Positions 11,301-25,104 of a DNA stretch of 64,000 nt are shown here, in pieces. The notes beneath the pieces were generated by a model. It saw nothing but the letters and a program-made list of their open reading frames with translations. It searched no databases and was not told where the DNA came from. The translations under genes were made by a program, and so were the position numbers. Source of the stretch: Liolophura sinensis (lineage: Eukaryota; Mollusca; Polyplacophora; Chitonida; Chitonidae); assembly GCF_032854445.1 (NCBI RefSeq), contig NW_027017976.1, positions 1 to 64,000 of the forward strand, written 5' to 3'. Within the stretch, counting starts at the first letter, position 1; every line of letters starts with the position of its first letter.

Positions 11301-11929
11301 ACGCGGTTTGCACCATTCGATTTCTCGTCACAAAATACGTCGGATTAGCATCTTACCAACAGCATTGGAACAGTTTTTCTACTTTTGGATTTTTGCCTGG
11401 TCTTTTTGCGAATTGAAATCGGCTACATTAACTATGTACAATCGCGACTGGTCATTACTATATTCAACATTTCATTATAAGTTATGTGCCCTTCGGTAGC
11501 CCAGACGACGTCAAATCTTTGGGCCAAGCCCATTTAACTAACCCAGCAAATGTCTTACTTCTAAGTCGAAGACAAACTCAATGTCTTTATCTACATGTAG
11601 AAAAACCACACCATTTGTATATAAAAAAAACACAAGGTACTTGATACAATCCGCTGTAAAAAGTACAATTGAACACTGACCCACATCAATAAGGTGCCAA
11701 AGGATGCGCAATTGGGCCAGGCATCTCCAGCTGTTGAAAAATTGCAAATTTCCTTGGTTTCCATGGAGTAAGAGCCGTTGCTGGGCACGTGATCTTGACA
11801 TCATTGATTATTCATTTGTGGCTACAGCCAAAAGTATTGGTCGGAGAGCAACGCGGTTTGCACCATTCGATTTCTCGTCACAAAATACGTCGGATTAGCC
11901 TCTTACCAGCAGCATTGGAACAGTTTTTC
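8376..11929 (+). repeat. Higher-order repeat: 4-mer, 2,200-bp spacing
   Basis: Positions about 8376-9729 match 10576-11929. Both copies have a GCTAATTTAAATC, GTGTATAA unit followed by a GCATCTTACCAAC unit that ends with the otherwise unseen TTTAACTAACCC (near 9334 and 11534). I see two differences: GTTGTAAAA in the first copy (8986-8994) and GCTTCTT in the second (10798-10804). The following units differ at offsets 255, 278 and 344, which ends the match. Confidence 0.8.
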
Positions 11930-14900
11930 CACTTTTGGATTTTTGCCTGGTCATTTTGCTAATTGAAATCGGCTACATTAACTATGTACAATCGCGACTG
12001 GTCATTACTATATTCAACATTTCATTATAAGTTATGTGCCCTTCGGTAGCCCAGACGACGTCAAATCTTTGGGCCAAGCCCATTTAACTCACCCAGCAAA
12101 TGTCTTACTTCTAAGTCGAAGACAAACTCAATGTCTTTATCTACATGTAGAAAAACCACACCATTTGTATATAAAAAAAACACAAGGTACTTGATACAAC
12201 CCGCTGTAAAATGTACAATTGAACACTGACCCACATCAATAAGGTGCCAAAGGATGCGCAATTGGGCCAGGCATCTCCAGCTGTTGAAAAATTGCAAATT
12301 TCCTTGGTTTCCATGGAGTAAGAGCCGTTGCTGGGCACGTGATCTTGACATCATTGATTATTCATTTGTGGCTACAGCCAAAAGTATTGGTCGGAGAGCA
12401 ACGCGGTTTGCACCATTCGATTTCTCGTCACAAAATACGTCGGATTAGCCTCTTACCAGCAGCATTGGAACAGTTTTTCCACTTTTGGATTTTTGCCTGG
12501 TCTTTTTGCTAATTTAAATCGGCTACATTAACTATGTACAATCGCGACTGGTCATTACTATATTCAACTTTTCATTATAAGTTATGTGCCCTTCGGTAGC
12601 CCAGACGACGTCAAATCTTTGGGCCAAGCCCATTTAACTCACCCAACAAATGTCTTACTTCTAAGTCGAAGACAAACTCAATGTCTTTATCTACATGTAG
12701 AAAAACCACACCATTTGTGTATAAAAAAAACAAAAGGTACTTGATACAATCCGCTGTAAAAAGTACAATTGAACACTGACCCACATCAATAAGGTGCCAA
12801 AGGATGCGCAATTGGGCCAGGCATCTCCAGCTGTTGAAAAATTGCAAATTTCCTTGGTTTCCATGGAGTAAGAGCCGTTGCTGGGCACGTGATCTTGACA
12901 TCATTGATTATTCATTTGTGGCTACAGCCAAAAGTATTGGTCGGAGAGCAACGCGGTTTGCACCATTCGATTTCTCGTCACAAAATACGTCGGATTAGCA
13001 TCTTACTAACAGCATTGGAACAGTTTTTCTACTTTTGGATTTTTGCCTGGTCTTTTTGCGAATTGAAATCGGCTACATTAACTATGTACAATCGCGACTG
13101 GTCATTACTATATTCAACTTTTCATTATAAGTTATGTGCCCTTCGGTAGCCCAGACGACGTCAAGTCTTTGGGCCAAGCCCATTTAACTCACCCAACAAA
13201 TGTCTTACTTCTAAGTCGAAGACAAACTCAATGTCTTTATCTACATGTAGAAAAACCACACCATTTGTATATAAAAAAAACACAAGGTACTTGATACAAT
13301 CCGCTGTAAAAAGTACAATTGAACACTGACCCACATCAATAAGGTGCCAAAGAATGCGCAATTGGGCCAGGCATCTCCAGCTGTTGAAAAATTGCAAATT
13401 TCCTTGGTTTCCATGGAGTAAGAGCCGTTGCTGGGCACGTGATCTTGACATCATTGATTATTCATTTGTGGCTACAGCCAAAAGTATTGGTCGGAGAGCA
13501 ACGCGGTTTGCACCATTCGATTTCTCGTCACAAAATACGTCGGATTAGCCTCTTACCAGCAGCATTGGAACAGTTTTTCCACTTTTGGATTTTTGCCTGG
13601 TCTTTTTGCTAATTGTAATCGGCTACATTAACTATGTACAATCGCGACTGGTCATTACTATATTCAACATTTCATTATAAGTTATGTGCCCTTCGGTAGC
13701 CCAGACGACGTCAAATCTTTGGGCCAAGCCCATTTAACTCACCCAGCAAATGTCTTACTTCTAAGTCGAAGACAAACTCAATGTCTTTATCTACATGTAG
13801 AAAAACCACACCATTTGTATATAAAAAAAAACACAAGGTACTTGATACAACCCGCTGTAAAAAGTACAATTGAACACTGACCCACATCAATAAGGTGCCA
13901 AAGGATGCGCAATTGGGCCAGGCATCTCCAGCTGTTGAAAAATTGCAAATTTCCTTGGTTTCCATGGAGTAAGAGCCGTTGCTGGGCACGTGATCTTGAC
14001 ATCATTGATTATTCATTTGTGGCTACAGCCAAAAGTATTGGTCGGAGAGCAACGCGGTTTGCACCATTCGATTTCTCGTCACAAAATACGTCGGATTAGC
14101 CTCTTACCAGCAGCATTGGAACAGTTTTTCTACTTTTGGATTTTTGCCTGGTCTTTTTGCTAATTTAAATCGGCTACATTAACTATGTACAATCGCGACT
14201 GGTCATTACTATATTCAACTTTTCATTATAAGTTATGTGCCCTTCGGTAGCCCAGACGACGTCAAATCTTTGGGCCAAGCCCATTTAACTCACCCAGCAA
14301 ATGTCTTACTTCTAAGTCGAAGACAAACTCAATGTCTTTATCTACATGTAGAAAAACCACACCATTTGTATATAAAAAAAACACAAGGTACTTGATACAA
14401 TCCGCTGTAAAATGTACAATTGAACACTGACCCACATCAATAAGGTGCCAAAGGATGCGCAATTGGGCCAGGCATCTCCAGCTGTTGAAAAATTGCAAAT
14501 TTCCTTGGTTTCCATGGAGTAAGAGCCGTTGCTGGGCACGTGATCTTGACATCATTGATTATTCATTTGTGGCTACAGCCAAAAGTATTGGTCGGAGAGC
14601 AACGCGGTTTGCACCATTCGATTTCTCGTCACAAAATACGTCGGATTAGCCTCTTACCAGCAGCATTGGAACAGTTTTTCCACTTTTGGATTTTTGCCTG
14701 GTCTTTTTGCTAATTTAATTCGGCTACATTAACTATGTACAATCGCGACTGGTCATTACTATATTCAACATTTCATTATAAGTTATGTGCCCTTCGGTAG
14801 CCCAGACGACGTCAAATCTTTGGGCCAAGCCCATTTAACTCACCCAGCAAATGTCTTACTTCTAAGTCGAAGACAAACTCAATGTCTTTATCTACATGTA

Positions 14901-16419
14901 GAAAAACCACACCATTTGTATATAAAAAAAACACAAGGTACTTGATACAATCCGCTGTAAAATGTACAATTGAACACTGACCCACATCAATAAGGTGCCA
15001 AAGGATGCGCAATTGGGCCAGGCATCTTCAGCTGTTGAAAAATTGCAAATTTCCTTGGTTTCCATGGAGTAAGAGCCGTTGCTGGGCACGTGATCTTGAC
15101 ATCATTGATTATTCATTTGTGGCTACAGCCAAAAGTATTGGTCGGAGAGCAACGCGGTTTGCACCATTCGATTTCTCGTCACAAAATACGTCGGATTAGC
15201 CTCTTACCAGCAGCATTGGAACAGTTTTTCCACTTTTGGATTTTTGCCTGGTCATTTTGCTAATTGAAATCGGCTACATTAACTATGTACAATCGCGACT
15301 GGTCATTACTATATTCAACATTTCATTATAAGTTATGTGCCCTTCGGTAGCCCAGACGACGTCAAATCTTTGGGCCAAGCCCATTTAACTCACCCAGCAA
15401 ATGTCTTACTTCTAAGTCGAAGACAAACTCAATGTCTTTATCTACATGTAGAAAAACCACACCATTTGTATATAAAAAAAACACAAGGTACTTGATACAA
15501 CCCGCTGTAAAATGTACAATTGAACACTGACCCACATCAATAAGGTGCCAAAGGATGCGCAATTGGGCCAGGCATCTCCAGCTGTTGAAAAATTGCAAAT
15601 TTCCTTGGTTTCCATGGAGTAAGAGCCGTTGCTGGGCACGTGATCTTGACATCATTGATTATTCATTTGTGGCTACAGCCAAAAGTATTGGTCGGAGAGC
15701 AACGCGGTTTGCACCATTCGATTTCTCGTCACAAAATACGTCGGATTAGCCTCTTACCAGCAGCATTGGAACAGTTTTTCCACTTTTGGATTTTTGCCTG
15801 GTCTTTTTGCTAATTTAAATCGGCTACATTAACTATGTACAATCGCGACTGGTCATTACTATATTCAACTTTTCATTATAAGTTATGTGCCCTTCGGTAG
15901 CCCAGACGACGTCAAATCTTTGGGCCAAGCCCATTTAACTCACCCAACAAATGTCTTACTTCTAAGTCGAAGACAAACTCAATGTCTTTATCTACATGTA
16001 GAAAAACCACACCATTTGTGTATAAAAAAAACAAAAGGTACTTGATACAATCCGCTGTAAAAAGTACAATTGAACACTGACCCACATCAATAAGGTGCCA
16101 AAGGATGCGCAATTGGGCCAGGCATCTCCAGCTGTTGAAAAATTGCAAATTTCCTTGGTTTCCATGGAGTAAGAGCCGTTGCTGGGCACGTGATCTTGAC
16201 ATCATTGATTATTCATTTGTGGCTACAGCCAAAAGTATTGGTCGGAGAGCAACGCGGTTTGCACCATTCGATTTCTCGTCACAAAATACGTCGGATTAGC
16301 ATCTTACTAACAGCATTGGAACAGTTTTTCTACTTTTGGATTTTTGCCTGGTCTTTTTGCGAATTGAAATCGGCTACATTAACTATGTACAATCGCGACT
16401 GGTCATTACTATATTCAAC
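11676..16419 (+). repeat. Higher-order repeat: 6-mer, 3,301-bp spacing
   Basis: Positions about 11676-13118 match 14977-16419. Both have the order: unit with AACCCGC and AAAATGTAC, unit with GCTAATTTAAATC and GTGTATAA, unit with GCATCTTACTAAC. I see one difference (CATCTTCAGC in the second copy near 15025). The spacing is six units plus one base because the intervening unit at 13326 has a 9-A tract. The match ends at offset 344 of the third unit (AACTTTTC against AACATTTC). Confidence 0.75.
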
Positions 16420-19400
16420 ATTTCATTATAAGTTATGTGCCCTTCGGTAGCCCAGACGACGTCAAATCTTTGGGCCAAGCCCATTTAACTCACCCAGCAA
16501 ATGTCTTACTTCTAAGTCGAAGACAAACTCAATGTCTTTATCTACATGTAGAAAAACCACACCATTTGTATATAAAAAAAACAAAAGGTACTTGATACAA
16601 TCCGCTGTAAAATGTACAATTGAACACTGACCCACATCAATAAGGTGCCAAAGGATGCGCAATTGGGCCAGGCATCTCCAGCTGTTGAAAAATTGCAAAT
16701 TTCCTTGGTTTCCATGGAGTAAGAGCCGTTGCTGGGCACGTGATCTTGACATCATTGATTATTCATTTGTGGCTACAGCCAAAAGTATTGGTCGGAGAGC
16801 AACGCGGTTTGCACCATTCGATTTCTCGTCACAAAATACGTCGGATTAGTCTCTTACCAGCAGCATTGGAACAGTTTTTCCACTTTTGGATTTTTGCCTG
16901 GTCTTTTTGCTAATTGAAATCGGCTACCTTAACTATGTACAATCGCGACTGGTCATTACTATATTCAACTTTTCATTATAAGTTATGTGCCCTTCGGTAG
17001 CCCAGACGACGTCAAATCTTTGGGCCAAGCCCATTTAACTCACCCAACAAATGTCTTACTTCTAAGTCGAAGACAAACTCAATGTCTTTATCTACATGTA
17101 GAAAAACCACACCATTTGTATATAAAAAAAACACAAGGTACTTGATACAATCCGCTGTAAAAAGTACAATTGAACACTGACCCACATCAATAAGGTGCCA
17201 AAGGATGCGCAATTGGGCCAGGCATCTCCAGCTGTTGAAAAATTGCAAATTTCCTTGGTTTCCATGGAGTAAGAGCCGTTGCTGGGCACGTGATCTTGAC
17301 ATCATTGATTATTCATTTGTGGCTACAGCCAAAAGTATTGGTCGGAGAGCAACGCGGTTTGCACCATTCGATTTCTCGTCACAAAATACGTCGGATTAGC
17401 CTCTTACCAGCAGCATTGGAACAGTTTTTCCACTTTTGGATTTTTGCCTGGTCTTTTTGCTAATTGTAATCGGCTACATTAACTATGTACAATCGCGACT
17501 GGTCATTACTATATTCAACATTTCATTATAAGTTATGTGCCCTTCGGTAGCCCAGACGACGTCAAATCTTTGGGCCAAGCCCATTTAACTCACCCAGCAA
17601 ATGTCTTACTTCTAAGTCGAAGACAAACTCAATGTCTTTATCTACATGTAGAAAAACCACACCATTTGTATATAAAAAAAAACACAAGGTACTTGATACA
17701 ACCCGCTGTAAAAAGTACAATTGAACACTGACCCACATCAATAAGGTGCCAAAGGATGCGCAATTGGGCCAGGCATCTCCAGCTGTTGAAAAATTGCAAA
17801 TTTCCTTGGTTTCCATGGAGTAAGAGCCGTTGCTGGGCACGTGATCTTGACATCATTGATTATTCATTTGTGGCTACAGCCAAAAGTATTGGTCGGAGAG
17901 CAACGCGGTTTGCACCATTCGATTTCTCGTCACAAAATACGTCGGATTAGCCTCTTACCAGCAGCATTGGAACAGTTTTTCCACTTTTGGATTTTTGCCT
18001 GGTCATTTTGCTAATTGAAATCGGCTACATTAACTATGTACAATCGCGACTGGTCATTACTATATTCAACATTTCATTATAAGTTATGTGCCCTTCGGTA
18101 GCCCAGACGACGTCAAATCTTTGGGCCAAGCCCATTTAACTCACCCAGCAAATGTCTTACTTCTAAGTCGAAGACAAACTCAATGTCTTTATCTACATGT
18201 AGAAAAACCACACCATTTGTATATAAAAAAAACACAAGGTACTTGATACAACCCGCTGTAAAATGTACAATTGAACACTGACCCACATCAATAAGGTGCC
18301 AAAGGATGCGCAATTGGGCCAGGCATCTCCAGCTGTTGAAAAATTGCAAATTTCCTTGGTTTCCATGGAGTAAGAGCCGTTGCTGGGCACGTGATCTTGA
18401 CATCATTGATTATTCATTTGTGGCTACAGCCAAAAGTATTGGTCGGAGAGCAACGCGGTTTGCACCATTCGATTTCTCGTCACAAAATACGTCGGATTAG
18501 CATCTTACTAACAGCATTGGAACAGTTTTTCTACTTTTGGATTTTTGCCTGGTCTTTTTGCGAATTGAAATCGGCTACATTAACTATGTACAATCGCGAC
18601 TGGTCATTACTATATTCAACATTTCATTATAAGTTATGTGCCCTTCGGTAGCCCAGACGACGTCAAATCTTTGGGCCAAGCCCATTTAACTCACCCAGCA
18701 AATGTCTTACTTCTAAGTCGAAGACAAACTCAATGTCTTTATCTACATGTAGAAAAACCACACCATTTGTATATAAAAAAAACAAAAGGTACTTGATACA
18801 ATCCGCTGTAAAATGTACAATTGAACACTGACCCACATCAATAAGGTGCCAAAGGATGCGCAATTGGGCCAGGCATCTCCAGCTGTTGAAAAATTGCAAA
18901 TTTCCTTGGTTTCCATGGAGTAAGAGCCGTTGCTGGGCACGTGATCTTGACATCATTGATTATTCATTTGTGGCTACAGCCAAAAGTATTGGTCGGAGAG
19001 CAACGCGGTTTGCACCATTCGATTTCTCGTCACAAAATACGTCGGATTAGTCTCTTACCAGCAGCATTGGAACAGTTTTTCCACTTTTGGATTTTTGCCT
19101 GGTCTTTTTGCTAATTGAAATCGGCTACCTTAACTATGTACAATCGCGACTGGTCATTACTATATTCAACTTTTCATTATAAGTTATGTGCCCTTCGGTA
19201 GCCCAGACGACGTCAAATCTTTGGGCCAAGCCCATTTAACTCACCCAACAAATGTCTTACTTCTAAGTCGAAGACAAACTCAATGTCTTTATCTACATGT
19301 AGAAAAACCACACCATTTGTATATAAAAAAAACACAAGGTACTTGATACAATCCGCTGTAAAAAGTACAATTGAACACTGACCCACATCAATAAGGTGCC

Positions 19401-20159
19401 AAAGGATGCGCAATTGGGCCAGGCATCTCCAGCTGTTGAAAAATTGCAAATTTCCTTGGTTTCCATGGAGTAAGAGCCGTTGCTGGGCACGTGATCTTGA
19501 CATCATTGATTATTCATTTGTGGCTACAGCCAAAAGTATTGGTCGGAGAGCAACGCGGTTTGCACCATTCGATTTCTCGTCACAAAATACGTCGGATTAG
19601 CCTCTTACCAGCAGCATTGGAACAGTTTTTCCACTTTTGGATTTTTGCCTGGTCTTTTTGCTAATTGTAATCGGCTACATTAACTATGTACAATCGCGAC
19701 TGGTCATTACTATATTCAACATTTCATTATAAGTTATGTGCCCTTCGGTAGCCCAGACGACGTCAAATCTTTGGGCCAAGCCCATTTAACTCACCCAGCA
19801 AATGTCTTACTTCTAAGTCGAAGACAAACTCAATGTCTTTATCTACATGTAGAAAAACCACACCATTTGTATATAAAAAAAAACACAAGGTACTTGATAC
19901 AACCCGCTGTAAAAAGTACAATTGAACACTGACCCACATCAATAAGGTGCCAAAGGATGCGCAATTGGGCCAGGCATCTCCAGCTGTTGAAAAATTGCAA
20001 ATTTCCTTGGTTTCCATGGAGTAAGAGCCGTTGCTGGGCACGTGATCTTGACATCATTGATTATTCATTTGTGGCTACAGCCAAAAGTATTGGTCGGAGA
20101 GCAACGCGGTTTGCACCATTCGATTTCTCGTCACAAAATACGTCGGATTAGCCTCTTAT
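16077..20159 (+). repeat. Higher-order repeat: 4-mer, 2,201-bp spacing
   Basis: Positions about 16077-17958 match 18278-20159, with no difference found by eye in about 1.9 kb. Shared private markers are GCATCTTACTAAC, then TTAGTCTC with GGCTACCTTAAC, then GCTAATTGTAATC with a 9-A tract and AACCCGC. The match ends at offset 232 of the fourth unit, where the second copy has CTTATCAGC. This is probably among the most recent duplications in domain II. Confidence 0.85.
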
Positions 20160-23100
20160 CAGCAGCATTGGAACAGTTTTTCTACTTTTGGATTTTTGCC
20201 TGGTCTTTTTGCTAATTTAAATCGGCTACATTAACTATGTACAATCGCGACTGGTCATTACTATATTCAACTTTTCATTATAAGTTATGTGCCCTTCGGT
20301 AGCCCAGACGACGTCAAATCTTTGGGCCAAGCCCATTTAACTCACCCAACAAATGTCTTACTTCTAAGTCGAAGACAAACTCAATGTCTTTATCTACATG
20401 TAGAAAAACCACACCATTTGTGTATAAAAAAAACAAAAGGTACTTGATACAATCCGCTGTAAAAAGTACAATTGAACACTGACCCACATCAATAAGGTGC
20501 CAAAGGATGCGCAATTGGGCCAGGCATCTCCAGCTGTTGAAAAATTGCAAATTTCCTTGGTTTCCATGGAGTAAGAGCCGTTGCTGGGCACGTGATCTTG
20601 ACATCATTGATTATTCATTTGTGGCTACAGCCAAAAGTATTGGTCGGAGAGCAACGCGGTTTGCACCATTCGATTTCTCGTCACAAAATACGTCGGATTA
20701 GCCTCTTACCAGCAGCATTGGAACAGTTTTTCCACTTTTGGATTTTTGCCTGGTCTTTTTGCTAATTTAAATCGGCTACATTAACTATGTACAATCGCGA
20801 CTGGTCATTACTATATTCAACTTTTCATTATAAGTTATGTGCCCTTCGGTAGCCCAGACGACGTCAAATCTTTGGGCCAAGCCCATTTAACTCACCCAGC
20901 AAATGTCTTACTTCTAAGTCGAAGACAAACTCAATGTCTTTATCTACATGTAGAAAAACCACACCATTTGTGTATAAAAAAAACAAAAGGTACTTGATAC
21001 AATCCGCTGTAAAAAGTACAATTGAACACTGACCCACATCAATAAGGTGCCAAAGGATGCGCAATTGGGCCAGGCATCTCCAGCTGTTGAAAAATTGCAA
21101 ATTTCCTTGGTTTCCATGGAGTAAGAGCCGTTGCTGGGCACGTGATCTTGACATCATTGATTATTCATTTGTGGCTACAGCCAAAAGTATTGGTCGGAGA
21201 GCAACGCGGTTTGCACCATTCGATTTCTCGTCACAAAATACGTCGGATTAGCATCTTACCAACAGCATTGGAACAGTTTTTCTACTTTTGGATTTTTGCC
21301 TGGTCTTTTTGCTAATTGAAATCGGCTACATTAACTATGTACAATCGCGACTGGTCATTACTATATTCAACATTTCATTATAAGTTATGTGCCCTTCGGT
21401 AGCCCAGACGACGTCAAATCTTTGGGCCAAGCCCATTTAACTCACCCAGCAAATGTCTTACTTCTAAGTCGAAGACAAACTCAATGTCTTTATCTACATG
21501 TAGAAAAACCACACCATTTGTATATAAAAAAAAACACAAGGTACTTGATACAATCCGCTGTAAAATGTACAATTGAACACTGACCCACATCAATAAGGTG
21601 CCAAAGGATGCGCAATTGGGCCAGGCATCTCCAGCTGTTGAAAAATTGCAAATTTCCTTGGTTTCCATGGAGTAAGAGCCGTTGCTGGGCACGTGATCTT
21701 GACATCATTGATTATTCATTTGTGGCTACAGCCAAAAGTATTGGTCGGAGAGCAACGCGGTTTGCACCATTCAATTTCTCGTCACAAAATACGTCGGATT
21801 AGCCTCTTACCAGCAGCATTGGATCAGTTTTTCCACTTTTGGATTTTTGCCTGGTCTTTTTGCTAATTGAAATCGGCTACATTAACTATGTACAATCGCG
21901 ACTGGTCATTACTATATTCAACTTTCATTATAAGTTATGTGCCCTTCGGTAGCCCAGACGACGTCAAATCTTTGGGCCAAGCCCATTTAACTCACCCAAC
22001 AAATGTCTTACTTCTAAGTCGAAGACAAACTCAATGTCTTTATCTACATGTAGAAAAACCACACCATTTGTATATAAAAAAAACAAAAGGTACTTGATAC
22101 AATCCGCTGTAAAAAGTACAATTGAACACTGACCCACATCAATAAGGTGCCAAAGGATGCGCAATTGGGCCAGGCATCTCCAGCTGTTGAAAAATTGCAA
22201 ATTTCCTTGGTTTCCATGGAGTAAGAGCCGTTGCTGGGCACGTGATCTTGACATCATTGATTATTCATTTGTGGCTACAGCCAAAAGTATTGGTCGGAGA
22301 GCAACGCGGTTTGCACCATTCGATTTCTCGTCACAAAATACGTCGGATTAGCCTCTTACCAGCAGCATTGGAACAGTTTTTCCACTTTTGGATTTTTGCC
22401 TGGTCATTTTGCTAATTGAAATCGGCTACATTAACTATGTACAATCGCGACTGGTCATTACTATATTCAACATTTCATTATAAGTTATGTGCCCTTCGGT
22501 AGCCCAGACGACGTCAAATCTTTGGGCCAAGCCCATTTAACTCACCCAGCAAATGTCTTACTTCTAAGTCGAAGACAAACTCAATGTCTTTATCTACATG
22601 TAGAAAAACCACACCATTTGTATATAAAAAAAACACAAGGTACTTGATACAACCCGCTGTAAAAAGTACAATTGAACACTGACCCACATCAATAAGGTGC
22701 CAAAGGATGCGCAATTGGGCCAGGCATCTCCAGCTGTTGAAAAATTGCAAATTTCCTTGGTTTCCATGGAGTAAGAGCCGTTGCTGGGCACGTGATCTTG
22801 ACATCATTGATTATTCATTTGTGGCTACAGCCAAAAGTATTGGTCGGAGAGCAACGCGGTTTGCACCATTCGATTTCTCGTCACAAAATACGTCGGATTA
22901 GCCTCTTACCAGCAGCATTGGAACAGTTTTTCTACTTTTGGATTTTTGCCTGGTCTTTTTGCTAATTTAAATCGGCTACATTAACTATGTACAATCGCGA
23001 CTGGTCATTACTATATTCAACTTTTCATTATAAGTTATGTGCCCTTCGGTAGCCCAGACGACGTCAAATCTTTGGGCCAAGCCCATTTAACTCACCCAGC

Positions 23101-25104
23101 AAATGTCTTACTTCTAAGTCGAAGACAAACTCAATGTCTTTATCTACATGTAGAAAAACCACACCATTTGTGTATAAAAAAAACAAAAGGTACTTGATAC
23201 AATCCGCTGTAAAAAGTACAATTGAACACTGACCCACATCAATCAGGTGCCAAAGGATGCGCAATTGGGCCAGGCATCTCCAGCTGTTGAAAAATTGCAA
23301 ATTTCCTTGGTTTCCATGGAGTAAGAGCCGTTGCTGGGCACGTGATCTTGACATCATTGATTATTCATTTGTGGCTACAGCCAAAAGTATTGGTCGGAGA
23401 GCAACGCGGTTTGCACCATTCGATTTCTCGTCACAAAATACGTCGGATTAGCCTCTTACCAGCAGCATTGGAACAGTTTTTCTACTTTTGGATTTTTGCC
23501 TGGTCTTTTTGCTAATTGAAATCGGCTACATTAACTATGTACAATCGCGACTGGTCATTACTATATTCAACATTTCATTATAAGTTATGTGCCCTTCGGT
23601 AGCCCAGACGACGTCAAATCTTTGGGCCAAGCCCATTTAACTCACCCAGCAAATGTCTTACTCCTAAGTCGAAGACAAACTCAATGTCTTTATCTACATG
23701 TAGAAAAACCACACCATTTGTATATAAAAAAAACACAAGGTACTTGATACAATCCGCTGTAAAAAGTACAATTGAACACTGACCCACATCAATAAGGTGC
23801 CAAAGGATGCGCAATTGGGCCAGGCATCTCCAGCTGTTGAAAAATTGCAAATTTCCTTGGCTGCCATGGAGTAAGAGCCGCTGCTGGGCACGTGATCTTG
23901 ACATCATTGATTATTCATTTGTGGCTACAGCCAAAAGTATTGGTCGGAGAGCAACGCGGTTTGCACCATTCGATTTCTCGTCACAAAATACGTCGGATTA
24001 GCCTCTTACCAGCAGCATTGGAACAGTTTTTCCACTTTTGGATTTTTGCCTGGTCTTTTTGCTTATTGAAATCGGCTACATTAACTATGTACAATCGCGA
24101 CTGGTCATTACTATATTCAACATTTCATTATAAGTTATGTGCCCTTCGGTAGCCCAGACGACGTCAAATCTTTGGGCCAAGCCCATTTAACTCACCCAGC
24201 AAATGTCTTACTTCTAAGTCGAAGACAAACTCAATGTCTTTATCTACATGTAGAAAAAACCACACCATTTGTATATAAAAAAAACACAAGGTACTTGATA
24301 CAATCCGCTGTAAAAAGTACAATTGAACACTGACCCACATCAATAAGGTGCCAAAGGATGCGCAATTGGGCCAGGCATCTCCAGCTGTTGAAAAATTGCA
24401 AATTTCCTTGGTTTCCATGGAGTAAGAGCCGTTGCTGGGCACGTGATCTTGACATCATTGATTATTCACTTGTGGCTACAGCCAAAAGTATTGGTTGGAG
24501 AGCAACGCGGTTTGCACCATTTGATTTCTCGTCACAAAATACGTCGGATTAGCCTCTTACCAGCAGCATTGGAACAGTTTTTCCACTTTTGGATTTTTGC
24601 CTGGTCTTTTTGCTAATTGAAATCGGCTACATTAACTATGTACAATCGCGACTGGTCATTACTATATTCAACATTTCATTATAAGTTATGTGCCCTTCGG
24701 TAGCCCAGACGACGTCAAATCTTTGGGCCAAGCCCATTTAACTCACCCAGCAAATGTCTTACTCCTAAGTCGAAGACAAACTCAATGTCTTTATCTACAT
24801 GTAGAAAAACCACACCATTTGTATATAAAAAAAACACAAGGTACTTGATACAATCCGCTGTAAAAAGTACAATTGAACACTGACCCACATCAATAAGGTG
24901 CCAAAGGATGCGCAATTGGGCCAGGCATCTCCAGCTGTTGAAAAATTGCAAATTTCCTTGGTTTCCATGGAGAAAGAGCCGTTGCTGGGCACGTGATCTT
25001 GACATCATTGATTATTTATTTGTGGCTACAGCCAAAAGTATTGGTCGGAGAGCAACGCGGTTTGCACCATTCGATTTCTCGTCACAAAATACGTCGGATT
25101 AGCC

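Larger units (their letters stand above)
5501..24879 (+). repeat. Satellite domain II (monomers 11-45)
   Basis: Unit starts: 5501, 6051, 6726, 7276, 7826, 8376, 8926, 9476, 10026, 10576, 11126, 11676, 12226, 12776, 13326, 13877, 14427, 14977, 15527, 16077, 16627, 17177, 17728, 18278, 18828, 19378, 19929, 20479, 21029, 21580, 22129, 22679, 23229, 23779, 24330. Common variants are AACATTTC (offset 344), GCTAATTTAAATC (offset 290), GTGTATAA (offset 494), AACCCGC (offset 525) and AAAATGTAC (offset 537). Units with GCATCTTACCAAC or GCATCTTACTAAC (8926, 10026, 11126, 12776, 16077, 18278, 21029) recur at irregular intervals of 2 to 6 units. A 9-A tract marks units 13326, 17177, 19378 and 21029. The right edge is gradual between about 23.2 and 24.9 kb. 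Confidence 0.75.
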
